Shown here: positions 15,506 through 22,553 of the stretch, piece after piece
How positions within the stretch are numbered: the stretch's first letter is position 1
How the letters are laid out: each line of letters starts with the position of its first letter
Assembly (NCBI GenBank): GCA_937934775.1
Contig: CALGYL010000403.1
Location: 1-32,098, forward strand
Source: an uncultured Clostridia bacterium
GTDB lineage: Bacteria; Bacillota; Clostridia; Christensenellales; Aristaeellaceae
DNA length: 32,098 nt
Direction of reading: 5' to 3'
Position numbers and translations under genes: made by a program
The notes under the pieces: model-generated
Databases searched by the model: none
What the model saw: only the letters and a program-made list of their open reading frames with translations
Told to the model about the DNA's origin: nothing

Positions 15506-16193
15506 CGCCGCTCCTAAGCCTTGAAAAAGACCTTCAGGAGCCAAAGCGCGTCTGGACGGCGCGCCCCGAGGAATGCCCTGTCCCGTCTGCCCACGCCACT
15601 TCCTTCTGTCCGATGGCAGCGTCGGCTTCTGCCGCGCCCGGGGCGGCGAAGGCGGGAAAACCTACCTGAACTACGGCGATATCTCCTCGCTGGCGCTGGA
15701 CCCTATTGAGAAAAAGCCGCTCCGGCATTTCCATCCGGGCGGCACGGTATTGTCCGTCGGCAGTTTGGGCTGCAACCTGCGCTGCCCCTTCTGCCAGAAT
15801 CACGAGATTTCGATGTCCGAGCCGGGTGGCGGACAGAAAGCGAGCCCGAAGGAACTTGCGGACCTGGCCGAATCCCTCCGCCCGAAGGGCAACATCGGCC
15901 TGGCCTACACCTGCAACGAGCCGCTGATAGGCTACGAGTTCGTTCGGGACTGCGCGGCGGAAATTCGCGCGCGGGGCATGTGAAACGTGCTGGTTACCAA
16001 CGGCCGCTTCTGCCTGGAGCCGCTTGATGATCTCATCCCGCTGATTGACGCGGCAAACATCGATTTAAAGGGCTTCACACAGAACTACTACGACTGGGTG
16101 GGCGGGGACCTTGAAACCGTCAAGCGGTTCATCACGCGGCTCACGGGAAACTGCCATGTGGAGGTCACAACGCTGGTGGTGCCCGACAAAAAT
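15502..16193 (+). pseudogene. amrS: AmmeMemoRadiSam radical SAM enzyme, disrupted (amrS remnant)
   Basis: The frame starting near 15573 encodes CPVCPRHFLL, VGFCRARG, LDPIEKKPLRHFHPG and the cluster motif GCNLRCPFCQN, the AmrS pattern. It is interrupted by an in-frame TGA at 15981-15983, exactly where homologues continue into NVLVTNG, and the frame resumes through DLKGFTQNYY and TLVVPDKN. At about 16194 the sequence changes to an IS256-type transposase, so the last third is missing. The ATG coupled to the upstream stop (15502) is in another frame than 15573, which may mean a further frameshift near 15570. Non-functional unless the TGA is read through and the truncated end tolerated. Confidence 0.8.
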
Positions 16194-16637
16194 TTCAAGT
16201 ACCCCAGCGAGATCCGAAGGATCATCTACACGACCAACGCCATTGAGGGCTTCAACCGCCAGCTCCGAAAGGTCACGAAAGCCAAACCCATCTTCCCGAC
16301 CGACGACAGCCTCCTGAAAAGCTGTACCTTGCGACGATGGACATCACGAAAAAGTGGACCGGCAGACGGCAGGATTGGGGCCTGATCCACTCGCAGCTTG
16401 AGATCTTCTTCGCCGAACGATTGCCCTGACAAGGCTCCGGGTGGCATACCCCGGTCGTCCATTCAAGGGCAGGTGAGCGACCGCTTTCGCGTCCGCCCTT
16501 GACAAGGCCGCCCGGGTTATGCTACCGTGCAGTCAAGGCGGGTAAGCAGAACCCTGCTTCCGCCTCATCCTACGAGCTATCGGAAACTGCGTTTTGCCCA
16601 GCTTTTCGACTTTACACAAAATCCGGGATTGCCCCCC
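16194..16637 (+). mobile_element. 3' remnant of an IS256-family insertion sequence
   Basis: The transposase C-terminus is recognisable from YPSEIRRIIYTTNAIEG through NRQLRKVTKAK. After DDSLLK one base is missing, and the neighbouring frame continues with LYLATMDITKKWTGRR up to a TGA at 16427-16429. The catalytic N-terminal two thirds are absent. The right end is marked by TTTACACAAAATCCGGGAT (16611-16629) followed by a run of C, the usual look of IS256-family termini. The left end was lost, leaving the remnant fused in frame to amrS. It cannot transpose by itself. Confidence 0.82.
16427..16572. repeat. imperfect tandem repeat, period 73 bp, in the IS tail
   Basis: Both units start TGACAAGGC (16427 and 16500) and share GGGT, TCAAGG followed by a GGT-AGC block, and TTCCGCC/TCCGCC at similar offsets. 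TCAAGGGC (16463-16470) can also pair with GCCCTTGA (16495-16502). It is non-coding and lies between the transposase stop and the IS end. Confidence 0.4.
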
Positions 16638-16686
16638 ACCGAAGCCGGCGTCCCTCCGAGCCCTGTACCACCAAAACGAACGCATC

Positions 16687-16721
16687 GATCCGGGTGTGCG
16701 CACTGAACGCACACCCGGATC
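16687..16721 (-). terminator. hairpin terminator after the VanW-domain gene
   Basis: A perfect 14-bp stem (16687-16700 with 16708-16721) and 7-nt loop begin 24 bp beyond the VanW stop. On the minus strand the next bases include TTCGTTTT, a modest U-tract. On the plus strand CTCTTTTG follows, so it may also stop transcripts coming from the IS side. Confidence 0.7.
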
Positions 16722-16744
16722 GCTCTTTTGGTATCCAGATCGTA

Positions 16745-18181
16745 TTAGGGCAACGCCGCATCCTCCCGCTCATGCACGCCCACCCAGTAGACCGGGGGCA
16801 GCGGAAAATAGTAGTCCACATGCAATTCATCCGGTTCCTTGGCCTGCTCGCCGGTATTCCAATCGTAATAATAGAGCAACGCCCGCGAGCGCAGTCCGGG
16901 CTTCCCTTCGCTTTCCAGCACCTTATCATCGGTATAATAGGCGTGTTTGCCGGATGTATCCTTCTTTTTCCGGATGCTTTTTGCCGGGATATCTTTCTGT
17001 ATGATTTCGCTGACGGGCACGATTTTATACTCCGTGCGCTTTCCATAGATTCGGACCTGAGCGTGTTCGTCGTTTACGCTGGTGTAGATGTAGATGGTGC
17101 TGTCCCGGTTGTTGGTAAACACAAGATCCTTGTCGTCATTGTTGATGGTAGCGTCCAAGCTTGGATCAATGTAGGAAACCTTCATGTTGTGCTGCCAGCG
17201 CTCCTCCACCGTCATTCCAGCGGTCAGCAGAGCCTTATAGAGCGTACTGGACGCCTGACATACGCCGCCGCCGACGCCCATCTGCACGTTGGTCCCCGCG
17301 AACTCCGGTGCTTCACGGAATTTGTTATCAACCGTGCGCTTCCCAATCACCTGATTGACCGATATGGTCTCTCCCGGGTGCACCGCGAAGCCGTTGAACG
17401 GGGCTAGCGCCCGGCGGATGTTCCAGGTGCGGTTGCTGGAGGAAGTTTTTGTGGTGGTGGTACAGATTGCGATCTGCTCCGTGTTCTTACGGAGTTCCTC
17501 CGAAGGGATGCTCGGCTTCACCGCCTGCGGTACCAGTTGGATTTCAGGCGCGGACCCCTCGACGATCACCTTGGAAAGCGCCTCCCGGAGGGCGTTCCCG
17601 TCCACTGCCTGCCCGTCCGCGGAATCCGTCACGGTGAGCTTGTCGTTCTTCCCCACCAGAATCGTCGCGTCGACCGGCGGTATGTCGATCTCCGCCTTGA
17701 TTTCCGCGATAAACTGATCCAGCTTTGCCTCGTCATAATTCAACCCGCTGTTGAACGCCGCGGTATGATCCTTCAGATAATCCTGCTGTGAACGCTTCTG
17801 GGCGTAGCTTCCGGTATGGCCGAAATTCCACGCCAGCGCCAGTTGCGATTCCACGTCCATCGAAGCGCTCAGCATGGAAGGCGTCAATGTCCATTCTTTC
17901 TCGCCGCAGGAAACGCGGATGGCGTTTTCGTTGATGCGCTGAGCGGCAAGGCCCTTGACCTTCTGATACCCGTCGGCATACGACATTCCGCCCAGCGAAA
18001 CACCGTTAACGTAGACGCCGTTCAGGAATGTACTGGGCGTTGACGAACGCCGAATCCAAAGGATGGCGATCGCCACGATTGCCGCCACGACCAGCGACAT
18101 TTTGATCAGACTCCAGAATCCCCTGGCCGCTTCCGTTCTGCGGTATTTCGCGGTGCGCCGTCTCTGGCTCTGCGTGATCAA
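16745..18181 (-). CDS. VanW-family membrane-anchored cell-wall protein
   Basis: 478 aa from a TTG at 18181, chosen because AAAGGGGA lies 8 bp upstream; the frame is open to 18286 but that extension has no ribosome site. A basic cytoplasmic N-terminus (QSQRRRTAKYRRTEAAR) is followed by a single membrane segment (about residues 30-46). The extracellular part has a peptidoglycan-binding-type region (VNGVSLGGMSYADGYQKV) and the VanW domain with PGETISVNQVIG, GGGVCQASSTLYKALL and an NNRDSTIYIY strand. VanW proteins occur in some vancomycin gene clusters and widely in Clostridia; their activity is unknown. No van genes are nearby, so resistance is not implied. Confidence 0.88.
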   Translation of the reverse strand: MITQSQRRRTAKYRRTEAARGFWSLIKMSLVVAAIVAIAILWIRRSSTPSTFLNGVYVNGVSLGGMSYADGYQKVKGLAAQRINENAIRVSCGEKEWTLTPSMLSASMDVESQLALAWNFGHTGSYAQKRSQQDYLKDHTAAFNSGLNYDEAKLDQFIAEIKAEIDIPPVDATILVGKNDKLTVTDSADGQAVDGNALREALSKVIVEGSAPEIQLVPQAVKPSIPSEELRKNTEQIAICTTTTKTSSSNRTWNIRRALAPFNGFAVHPGETISVNQVIGKRTVDNKFREAPEFAGTNVQMGVGGGVCQASSTLYKALLTAGMTVEERWQHNMKVSYIDPSLDATINNDDKDLVFTNNRDSTIYIYTSVNDEHAQVRIYGKRTEYKIVPVSEIIQKDIPAKSIRKKKDTSGKHAYYTDDKVLESEGKPGLRSRALLYYYDWNTGEQAKEPDELHVDYYFPLPPVYWVGVHEREDAALP

Positions 18182-18388
18182 ATTCGGGTTCCCCTTTCCG
18201 GTTTGAATCAAACGCGCTGCAGAATGTAAATCATACGGTCCCTCGGCCTGCGGCCCGGGCCAGCCTGCAGCCAAAAAGGAAACCAATCAAACATTCACAC
18301 ATATAGACACCGCCGGCAGGCGATTCGATGCCGAATTTTCCCATCTTACAAAATGAAATTTTTCTTCCCGCGCCTGTAATAATTCCGC

Positions 18389-18416
18389 AAAAAAGGCGTG
18401 CCCAAATAGGCGCGTC
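18389..18416 (-). terminator. possible terminator after the PAP2 gene
   Basis: On the minus strand a short stem made from GCGCC and GGGC-CGC with a small loop is followed by TTTTTT (complement of 18389-18394), 23-50 bp after the PAP2 stop. The stem is imperfect. The rest of the 257-bp gap to the VanW start shows nothing else clear. Confidence 0.4.
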
Positions 18417-18438
18417 AGAATTCTCGCAAAAGCCGATT

Positions 18439-18990
18439 CTAGTCAACCTTTGACCGCGCGCGACCGGCGAGTCTCTTTCCGATTGAATACACACACGCGC
18501 CGTTGACCGATCCGATGATCGATCCCACGAGCACATCGCTCGGGAAATGCGCGTAGAGGTACAGTCTGGACAAGGCAATCAGGATAGCCAGCGGAAGGGC
18601 AAACCAGCCGAACTTTTTATTTGTCCGGGTCAGAACCAGTGCGGCGGAAAATGAAGAGAGTGCATGACCCGACGGAAACGAATAGTCCACCGGGGCGGGA
18701 AACAGGAGCGCCGGGGCGTCATAGGGCCAACTCGGACGAATCCGTGCGAACAGCGGTTTCATCAGCACATTTCCAATCAGAAATCCGGTAATCAGCGCCG
18801 CGAGCAGCGCAATTCCCTGCCAGCGCGTCCGTTTCGAATACAGCAATAAACAGGCTGCAAAAACCCAAATAATCGCGTAGTTTCCGATCCAGGATGCGCC
18901 AAGCATCACCACATCCCAGAATCCGGAAGAAAAATGGTCGTGTATCCAGCCGAGCAAATTCCAGTCGAGCGCCGCGTTCCATCCCGTCAT
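18439..18990 (-). CDS. PAP2-family membrane phosphatase
   Basis: 183-aa integral membrane protein with about five hydrophobic segments. The three phosphatase motifs are present in order: KPLFARIRPS (KX6RP), PSGH and SRLYLYAHFPSDV (SRX5HX3D), whose histidines carry out phosphate transfer. Undecaprenyl-diphosphate phosphatase (BcrC-like) or phosphatidylglycerol-phosphate phosphatase are the likely activities. ATG 18990 has GGAGG 6 bp upstream, located inside the end of the GtrA gene, so the two are coupled. Together with the GtrA-like and VanW proteins this suggests lipid-linked envelope polymer work. Confidence 0.88.
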   Translation of the reverse strand: MTGWNAALDWNLLGWIHDHFSSGFWDVVMLGASWIGNYAIIWVFAACLLLYSKRTRWQGIALLAALITGFLIGNVLMKPLFARIRPSWPYDAPALLFPAPVDYSFPSGHALSSFSAALVLTRTNKKFGWFALPLAILIALSRLYLYAHFPSDVLVGSIIGSVNGACVYSIGKRLAGRARSKVD

Positions 18991-18991
18991 C

Positions 18992-19444
18992 TCATTCCTC
19001 CGCCGTATCATCCGGGCGTTCCGCCGCGTCCTCCGGATCAACGGGCGCACGCTTTTTGAAGACGAACACCTTCTGCACAAACCAGCTGGTCAAAAAGAAT
19101 GAGACCTCCGTCAGAAGTTTCGCCGCGTATTTGTCCATCCCCAACCGCACCAGGACGCTGAGCAGCGCCGTGTTGCCCGCAAGCACGCACGTCGCAAGCA
19201 AGGCGTATTTTGCCCCGGCCTTCAGCGCCTGATCCTCGCTGCGGAAGACGAAGCGCTTATTGATCCAGAAATTCAGGGTTGCGCTCAGTACGCGGGCCAC
19301 GACGTTGGACAGCGGAACGCTCAAACCTCCAAAGCCCTTTGTCAATACGACAAAAAGGCCGTACAACGCGTAATCGGCAACAAAACCGATCATGGACGAG
19401 GCGGCAAATTTCAGAATATACTGATGTCTTCTCTTCAGAAACAT
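18992..19444 (-). CDS. GtrA-like four-helix membrane protein
   Basis: 150 aa from ATG 19444, preceded by GGAG at 7 bp; ATGs at 19477 and 19504 are in frame but have poorly spaced ribosome sites. The family pattern is clear: FAASSMIGFVADYALYGLF, then LSNVVARVLSATLNFWINKRFVF, then two further helices, with an acidic tail. GtrA-like proteins are thought to help move or modify undecaprenyl-linked sugars across the membrane. First gene of a two-gene operon with PAP2. No glycosyltransferase is adjacent, so the exact substrate is open. Confidence 0.85.
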   Translation of the reverse strand: MFLKRRHQYILKFAASSMIGFVADYALYGLFVVLTKGFGGLSVPLSNVVARVLSATLNFWINKRFVFRSEDQALKAGAKYALLATCVLAGNTALLSVLVRLGMDKYAAKLLTEVSFFLTSWFVQKVFVFKKRAPVDPEDAAERPDDTAEE

Positions 19445-19522
19445 CCCAGCACTCCCGTTGTGAAGGTTTTCTTTCATTCCGGAAAGCGCCTTGCGCCGGA
19501 ACATCGTCCCCCTGACGATCAC

Positions 19523-19528
19523 ATTATA
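19523..19528 (-). promoter_or_regulatory. -10 element of the GtrA-PAP2 operon
   Basis: A consensus TATAAT (complement of 19523-19528) lies upstream of all sensible GtrA start codons, with only a weak -35 (TGGCTT) 17 bp before it. Transcription would start near 19516, which makes the GTG at 19522 unusable and supports a start at 19504 or later. Confidence 0.5.
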
Positions 19529-19624
19529 CCGTATTCACGATTAAAAAGCCACCACTGCGGGTATTTGTGCTATATTTCTCGATAGAAACCCCTTCGGGGC
19601 GCAGTCATTCGACAAGAGAAGCGC

Positions 19625-19813
19625 GTGAGCAGGATGGGAAGAAGAGAGCGTAAGCATAAGGGCGGCTGGCACGTCGTTTTGATATATCTGATCGGCGCTT
19701 TGTTGATCGCCCGAAGCATGCGCGATAATCGGCGGGCCTCTAGGCATGTTTACGAATCGGCCTTCTCCAGGCCGGGCGACTCCAGCACCTGCACCTGCAT
19801 GTGGGTGATGTAG
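19625..19813 (+). CDS. doubtful 62-aa small membrane-type ORF
   Basis: It opens with GTG (or ATG 19634) and has a very basic N-terminus (GRRERKHKGG) followed by a hydrophobic stretch WHVVLIYLIGALLIA, a shape shared by some real small membrane proteins. Against it: no good ribosome site, and its 3' third runs into the antisense of the MerR-type gene. It is the only thing visible in the 220-bp gap between two minus-strand operons. Confidence 0.2.
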   Translation: MSRMGRRERKHKGGWHVVLIYLIGALLIARSMRDNRRASRHVYESAFSRPGDSSTCTCMWVM

Positions 19814-20544
19814 TTGTCGCTGTTCTTCTCGACAAACTGGTCGACGATGTTGAAATTGGTCGTCAGCGGGGACAGCGCCAGGTCCGGACGGGAGGACCGC
19901 ATGCGCCGCATGCTTTCCGGAACCGCCTCATAGGGGCCCTTGTGGTAGCAGCACAGATACTCCCCGGCAGGAAGCTGCTGCACGATCGCCTGCTTGACGG
20001 AGGGGAGCGCCAGCCCCTGCTCATCGTCATACAGATACGCGCCGAAGTACTTTTCCTCTTCCCCCCGGTAAAAGGCAATGGTCGGATAGAAGTAAAAGGA
20101 ATCGTGGTGGTACAGCCGCTCTTCCACGCCGATGGGAATGAAATTTCGCGCCGGAAAATGACGCACCGCCACGGCATCGATGTCGGTGATCTCGGACATC
20201 GCCTTTTCGACGTATTGAATCTTGCGCTGGATGACTGTTTCAATCGCCAGCAGTTCTTCCCACTGACTCCGGAGCACCTTTGACCGTTCCTTCAGGTGGT
20301 CCAATGTGAAGCCCACCTCGCGGGAGGCCATATAGCCTTCGATCTGCTCCAGCGAATAGCCGAGCCGCCGCATGTACCGGATGGAGGCCAGCTTGTACAC
20401 CTGATCAAACGCATAGCAGCGGCGTCCGTTCACAGGATCGCGGCCCACCGGCTGAAACAGGCCAATGGTGTCATAATACTGCAGCGTCTGCTTGTTCAGC
20501 CCGAACATGGCGCTGAATTCGCCGACCGAGTAATACTCCTTCAC
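19750..20544 (-). CDS. MerR-family regulator with GyrI/BmrR-type effector domain
   Basis: 264 aa from GTG 20544, with GGAAGG 9 bp upstream; the longer open frame upstream is antisense noise. Residues 3-70 are a MerR HTH (YYSVGEFSAMFGLNKQTLQYYDTIGLF, written here only to mark 3-29; then RRCYAFDQV), followed by a long dimerisation helix and a C-terminal ligand-binding domain with a GPYEAV motif, as in BmrR. It is the last gene of the purine-transport operon, 37 bp after the second permease. MerR activators twist promoters with 19-bp spacers, and such a promoter heads this operon at 26699-26729. Ligand unknown, possibly the transported compound. Confidence 0.87.
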   Translation of the reverse strand: MKEYYSVGEFSAMFGLNKQTLQYYDTIGLFQPVGRDPVNGRRCYAFDQVYKLASIRYMRRLGYSLEQIEGYMASREVGFTLDHLKERSKVLRSQWEELLAIETVIQRKIQYVEKAMSEITDIDAVAVRHFPARNFIPIGVEERLYHHDSFYFYPTIAFYRGEEEKYFGAYLYDDEQGLALPSVKQAIVQQLPAGEYLCCYHKGPYEAVPESMRRMRSSRPDLALSPLTTNFNIVDQFVEKNSDNYITHMQVQVLESPGLEKADS

Positions 20545-20581
20545 AGGTGAATCCCTTCCTTTTTTCAAAAACGCAGCGGCC

Positions 20582-21517
20582 TCAGCGCTTGTCGCGCTCG
20601 TAGGGCACACCAAGCGCCACGGGGTCCCGCCCCTTGCCGATGGAGAAGAGCAGTACGACCACCGCCGCCACATACGGCAGCATGGAGAACGCCTGCGAGG
20701 GGATGCCGATGCGCAGCGTCTGCAGCTGCAGTTGCAGCGCCTGCGCAAGGCCGATGACCAGCGCCGACGCGAAGATGCCCGCAGGATTCCGTCTGCCCAG
20801 GATCACCGCCACCAGCGCGATGTATCCCCTGCCCGCGTTCACGTCCTCCATGAAAAAGCCCAGCTGCGCGATGGTGATGTACGCGCCGCCCAAGCCCCCC
20901 AGAATGCCGTTGATCAGGCAGGCGAGGTAACGGATTTTCTGAACATTCAGCCCCGCGGTGTCCGCCGCCCGCGGGTGTTCGCCCACGGCGGTCAGCGTGG
21001 TGCCCCATTCCGTCCTGTAAAAAACCACCGTAGCAGCCATCACGACGAGATACAGCGTGTACTCGAATCCGCTCTGGGAAAACAGCGCCGGGCCCAGCAC
21101 CGGGATCTGTGAAAGCAGCGGGATTGCGAACTGCGGCGCCAGCTTGCAGGTGGGCAGCACCGTCGTCTGCCCGAATGCCTTCATGAACAGGAAGCTGGTG
21201 AGCCCCAGCACGAGGATGTTCAGCGCCAGCCCTGCGATGTTCTGGTTTGCGCGGCAGCGGATGCTCAGAACCCCATGCAGCATGCTCACGCACACGCCGC
21301 CCAGTATGCCCGCGGCGACGCCCAGGAGGATGCTGCCGGTTGCGGACGTAGCCATGAACGCAGCAAACGCGCCCGACAGCATGATGGCCTCGACGCCGAT
21401 GTTGATGATGCCCGCTCGCTCCGAGAAGGCCTCGCCAATGCCCGCAAATGTCAGCGGCGTCGCCACGCGGACGGCTGCGGCCAGAAAGCTTGTGATGGTT
21501 GGGACGATCCAGTCCAT
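20582..21517 (-). CDS. ABC transporter permease (BMP/nucleoside type), second subunit
   Basis: 311-aa polytopic membrane protein with about eight to nine hydrophobic segments. GIINIGVEAIMLSGAF near residues 36-51 and AGLNVQKIRYLACLINGIL in the coupling-loop region are typical of the YufQ/NupQ-like branched permeases that work with BMP binding proteins. The ATG follows the first permease by 4 bp, with GGGGGAA as ribosome site. Together with the first permease it forms the heterodimeric channel of the purine or nucleoside importer. Confidence 0.9.
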   Translation of the reverse strand: MDWIVPTITSFLAAAVRVATPLTFAGIGEAFSERAGIINIGVEAIMLSGAFAAFMATSATGSILLGVAAGILGGVCVSMLHGVLSIRCRANQNIAGLALNILVLGLTSFLFMKAFGQTTVLPTCKLAPQFAIPLLSQIPVLGPALFSQSGFEYTLYLVVMAATVVFYRTEWGTTLTAVGEHPRAADTAGLNVQKIRYLACLINGILGGLGGAYITIAQLGFFMEDVNAGRGYIALVAVILGRRNPAGIFASALVIGLAQALQLQLQTLRIGIPSQAFSMLPYVAAVVVLLFSIGKGRDPVALGVPYERDKR

Positions 21518-21521
21518 GCGG

Positions 21522-22553
21522 CTATTCCCCCTTCCCCTTCAGCAGCCCGGCAAACAGCGTTTTGCGGGCCAGGATCAAAAGCACCACCGTGCCCATGATG
21601 ATGGAGGCGATCGAAGAAGGCACACTGGCCGCCCGCTGCATGGACAAGGAGCCCACCTGCAGCGCCGCCACGCCCACCGCCGCGATCACGACGCCCAGCG
21701 GAGAATTCCCGCCGAGCAGCGCCACGATGATCGCCAGATACCCGTAGCCGGGGGAAATGCCCTCCAGCAGCCGATGCTGAAGCCCCGCGACCTCGCACAT
21801 GCCCGCAAGGCCCGCAAGCCCGCCGCTGATCAGCGACGAGAACACGATGCTGCGATAGACTGAAATGCCCATACACTGGCAGGCGCGCGGGTTCAGGCCT
21901 ACCGCCCGCATGCGAAAACCTTGGGGCGTGCGGAACATGAGGATGTAAACAAGCACCGCCGCGCCCAGCGCCAGATAAAGCCCCGCGTGCAGCCGCGTCT
22001 TGGGCACAATCACCGGCAGGAAGGCCGCGTCTGGGATCGTCGGGGAGACGGGGAAATAGCTCGCCGGGTCTTTGAGCACCGTCTGTACCAGAACGCCCGT
22101 GATGCCCAGGCCGATGTAGTTGAACATGATGGTGTTGATGACTTCGGAAATTCCGTATCTGGCCTTGAGAAAGCCGGGGATCAGCGCCCACAGTCCGCCG
22201 AACAGCGCGGCGGCCAGCATGCACAGCGGGATCATCACGTAAACGGGGAGCCCCGGAATACGGGTGGCGATAAACGTCGTCGCGATCGCGCCCATGTAGA
22301 GCTGCCCCTCCGCGCCGATGTTTGTAAAGCCGCTGCGGAAGCCTACCGCGACACCCAAGCCCACCAGGATCAGCGGCGTGGCCTTCACAAAGACCTCCGC
22401 CGCAGAATACGCCGAACCGAACAGTCCCCGCGCGAAGCCGGGAAACGCCTTTCCCATCACGCTGCCCGACAGCGTGATGAACAAAAGGGCGACGACCGTC
22501 GCGATGCCCGCGATGGACGCATAGGACGCCATCTTCCTCCAGCGCTTGCTCAT
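21522..22553 (-). CDS. ABC transporter permease (BMP/nucleoside type), first subunit
   Basis: 343 aa, about nine to ten membrane segments. TPLILVGLGVAVGFRSGF, then NIGAEGQLYMGAI, and later RAVGLNPRACQCMGI are the hallmark motifs of the YufP/NupP-type subunit. Its ATG overlaps the ATPase stop (ATGA), giving translational coupling and matched subunit numbers. The pair of unequal permeases plus a double-domain ATPase is the standard layout of nucleoside importers of this class. Confidence 0.9.
   Translation of the reverse strand: MSKRWRKMASYASIAGIATVVALLFITLSGSVMGKAFPGFARGLFGSAYSAAEVFVKATPLILVGLGVAVGFRSGFTNIGAEGQLYMGAIATTFIATRIPGLPVYVMIPLCMLAAALFGGLWALIPGFLKARYGISEVINTIMFNYIGLGITGVLVQTVLKDPASYFPVSPTIPDAAFLPVIVPKTRLHAGLYLALGAAVLVYILMFRTPQGFRMRAVGLNPRACQCMGISVYRSIVFSSLISGGLAGLAGMCEVAGLQHRLLEGISPGYGYLAIIVALLGGNSPLGVVIAAVGVAALQVGSLSMQRAASVPSSIASIIMGTVVLLILARKTLFAGLLKGKGE

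Noticed and set aside
15981..15983. Selenocysteine at the amrS TGA
   Set aside because: No cysteine is expected there in homologues, no SECIS-like hairpin was seen just downstream, and the gene is truncated anyway.
16745..18181. Vancomycin resistance
   Set aside because: VanW-domain proteins are common in Clostridia; there is no vanH/A/X ligase-dehydrogenase-peptidase set or VanRS pair in the window.
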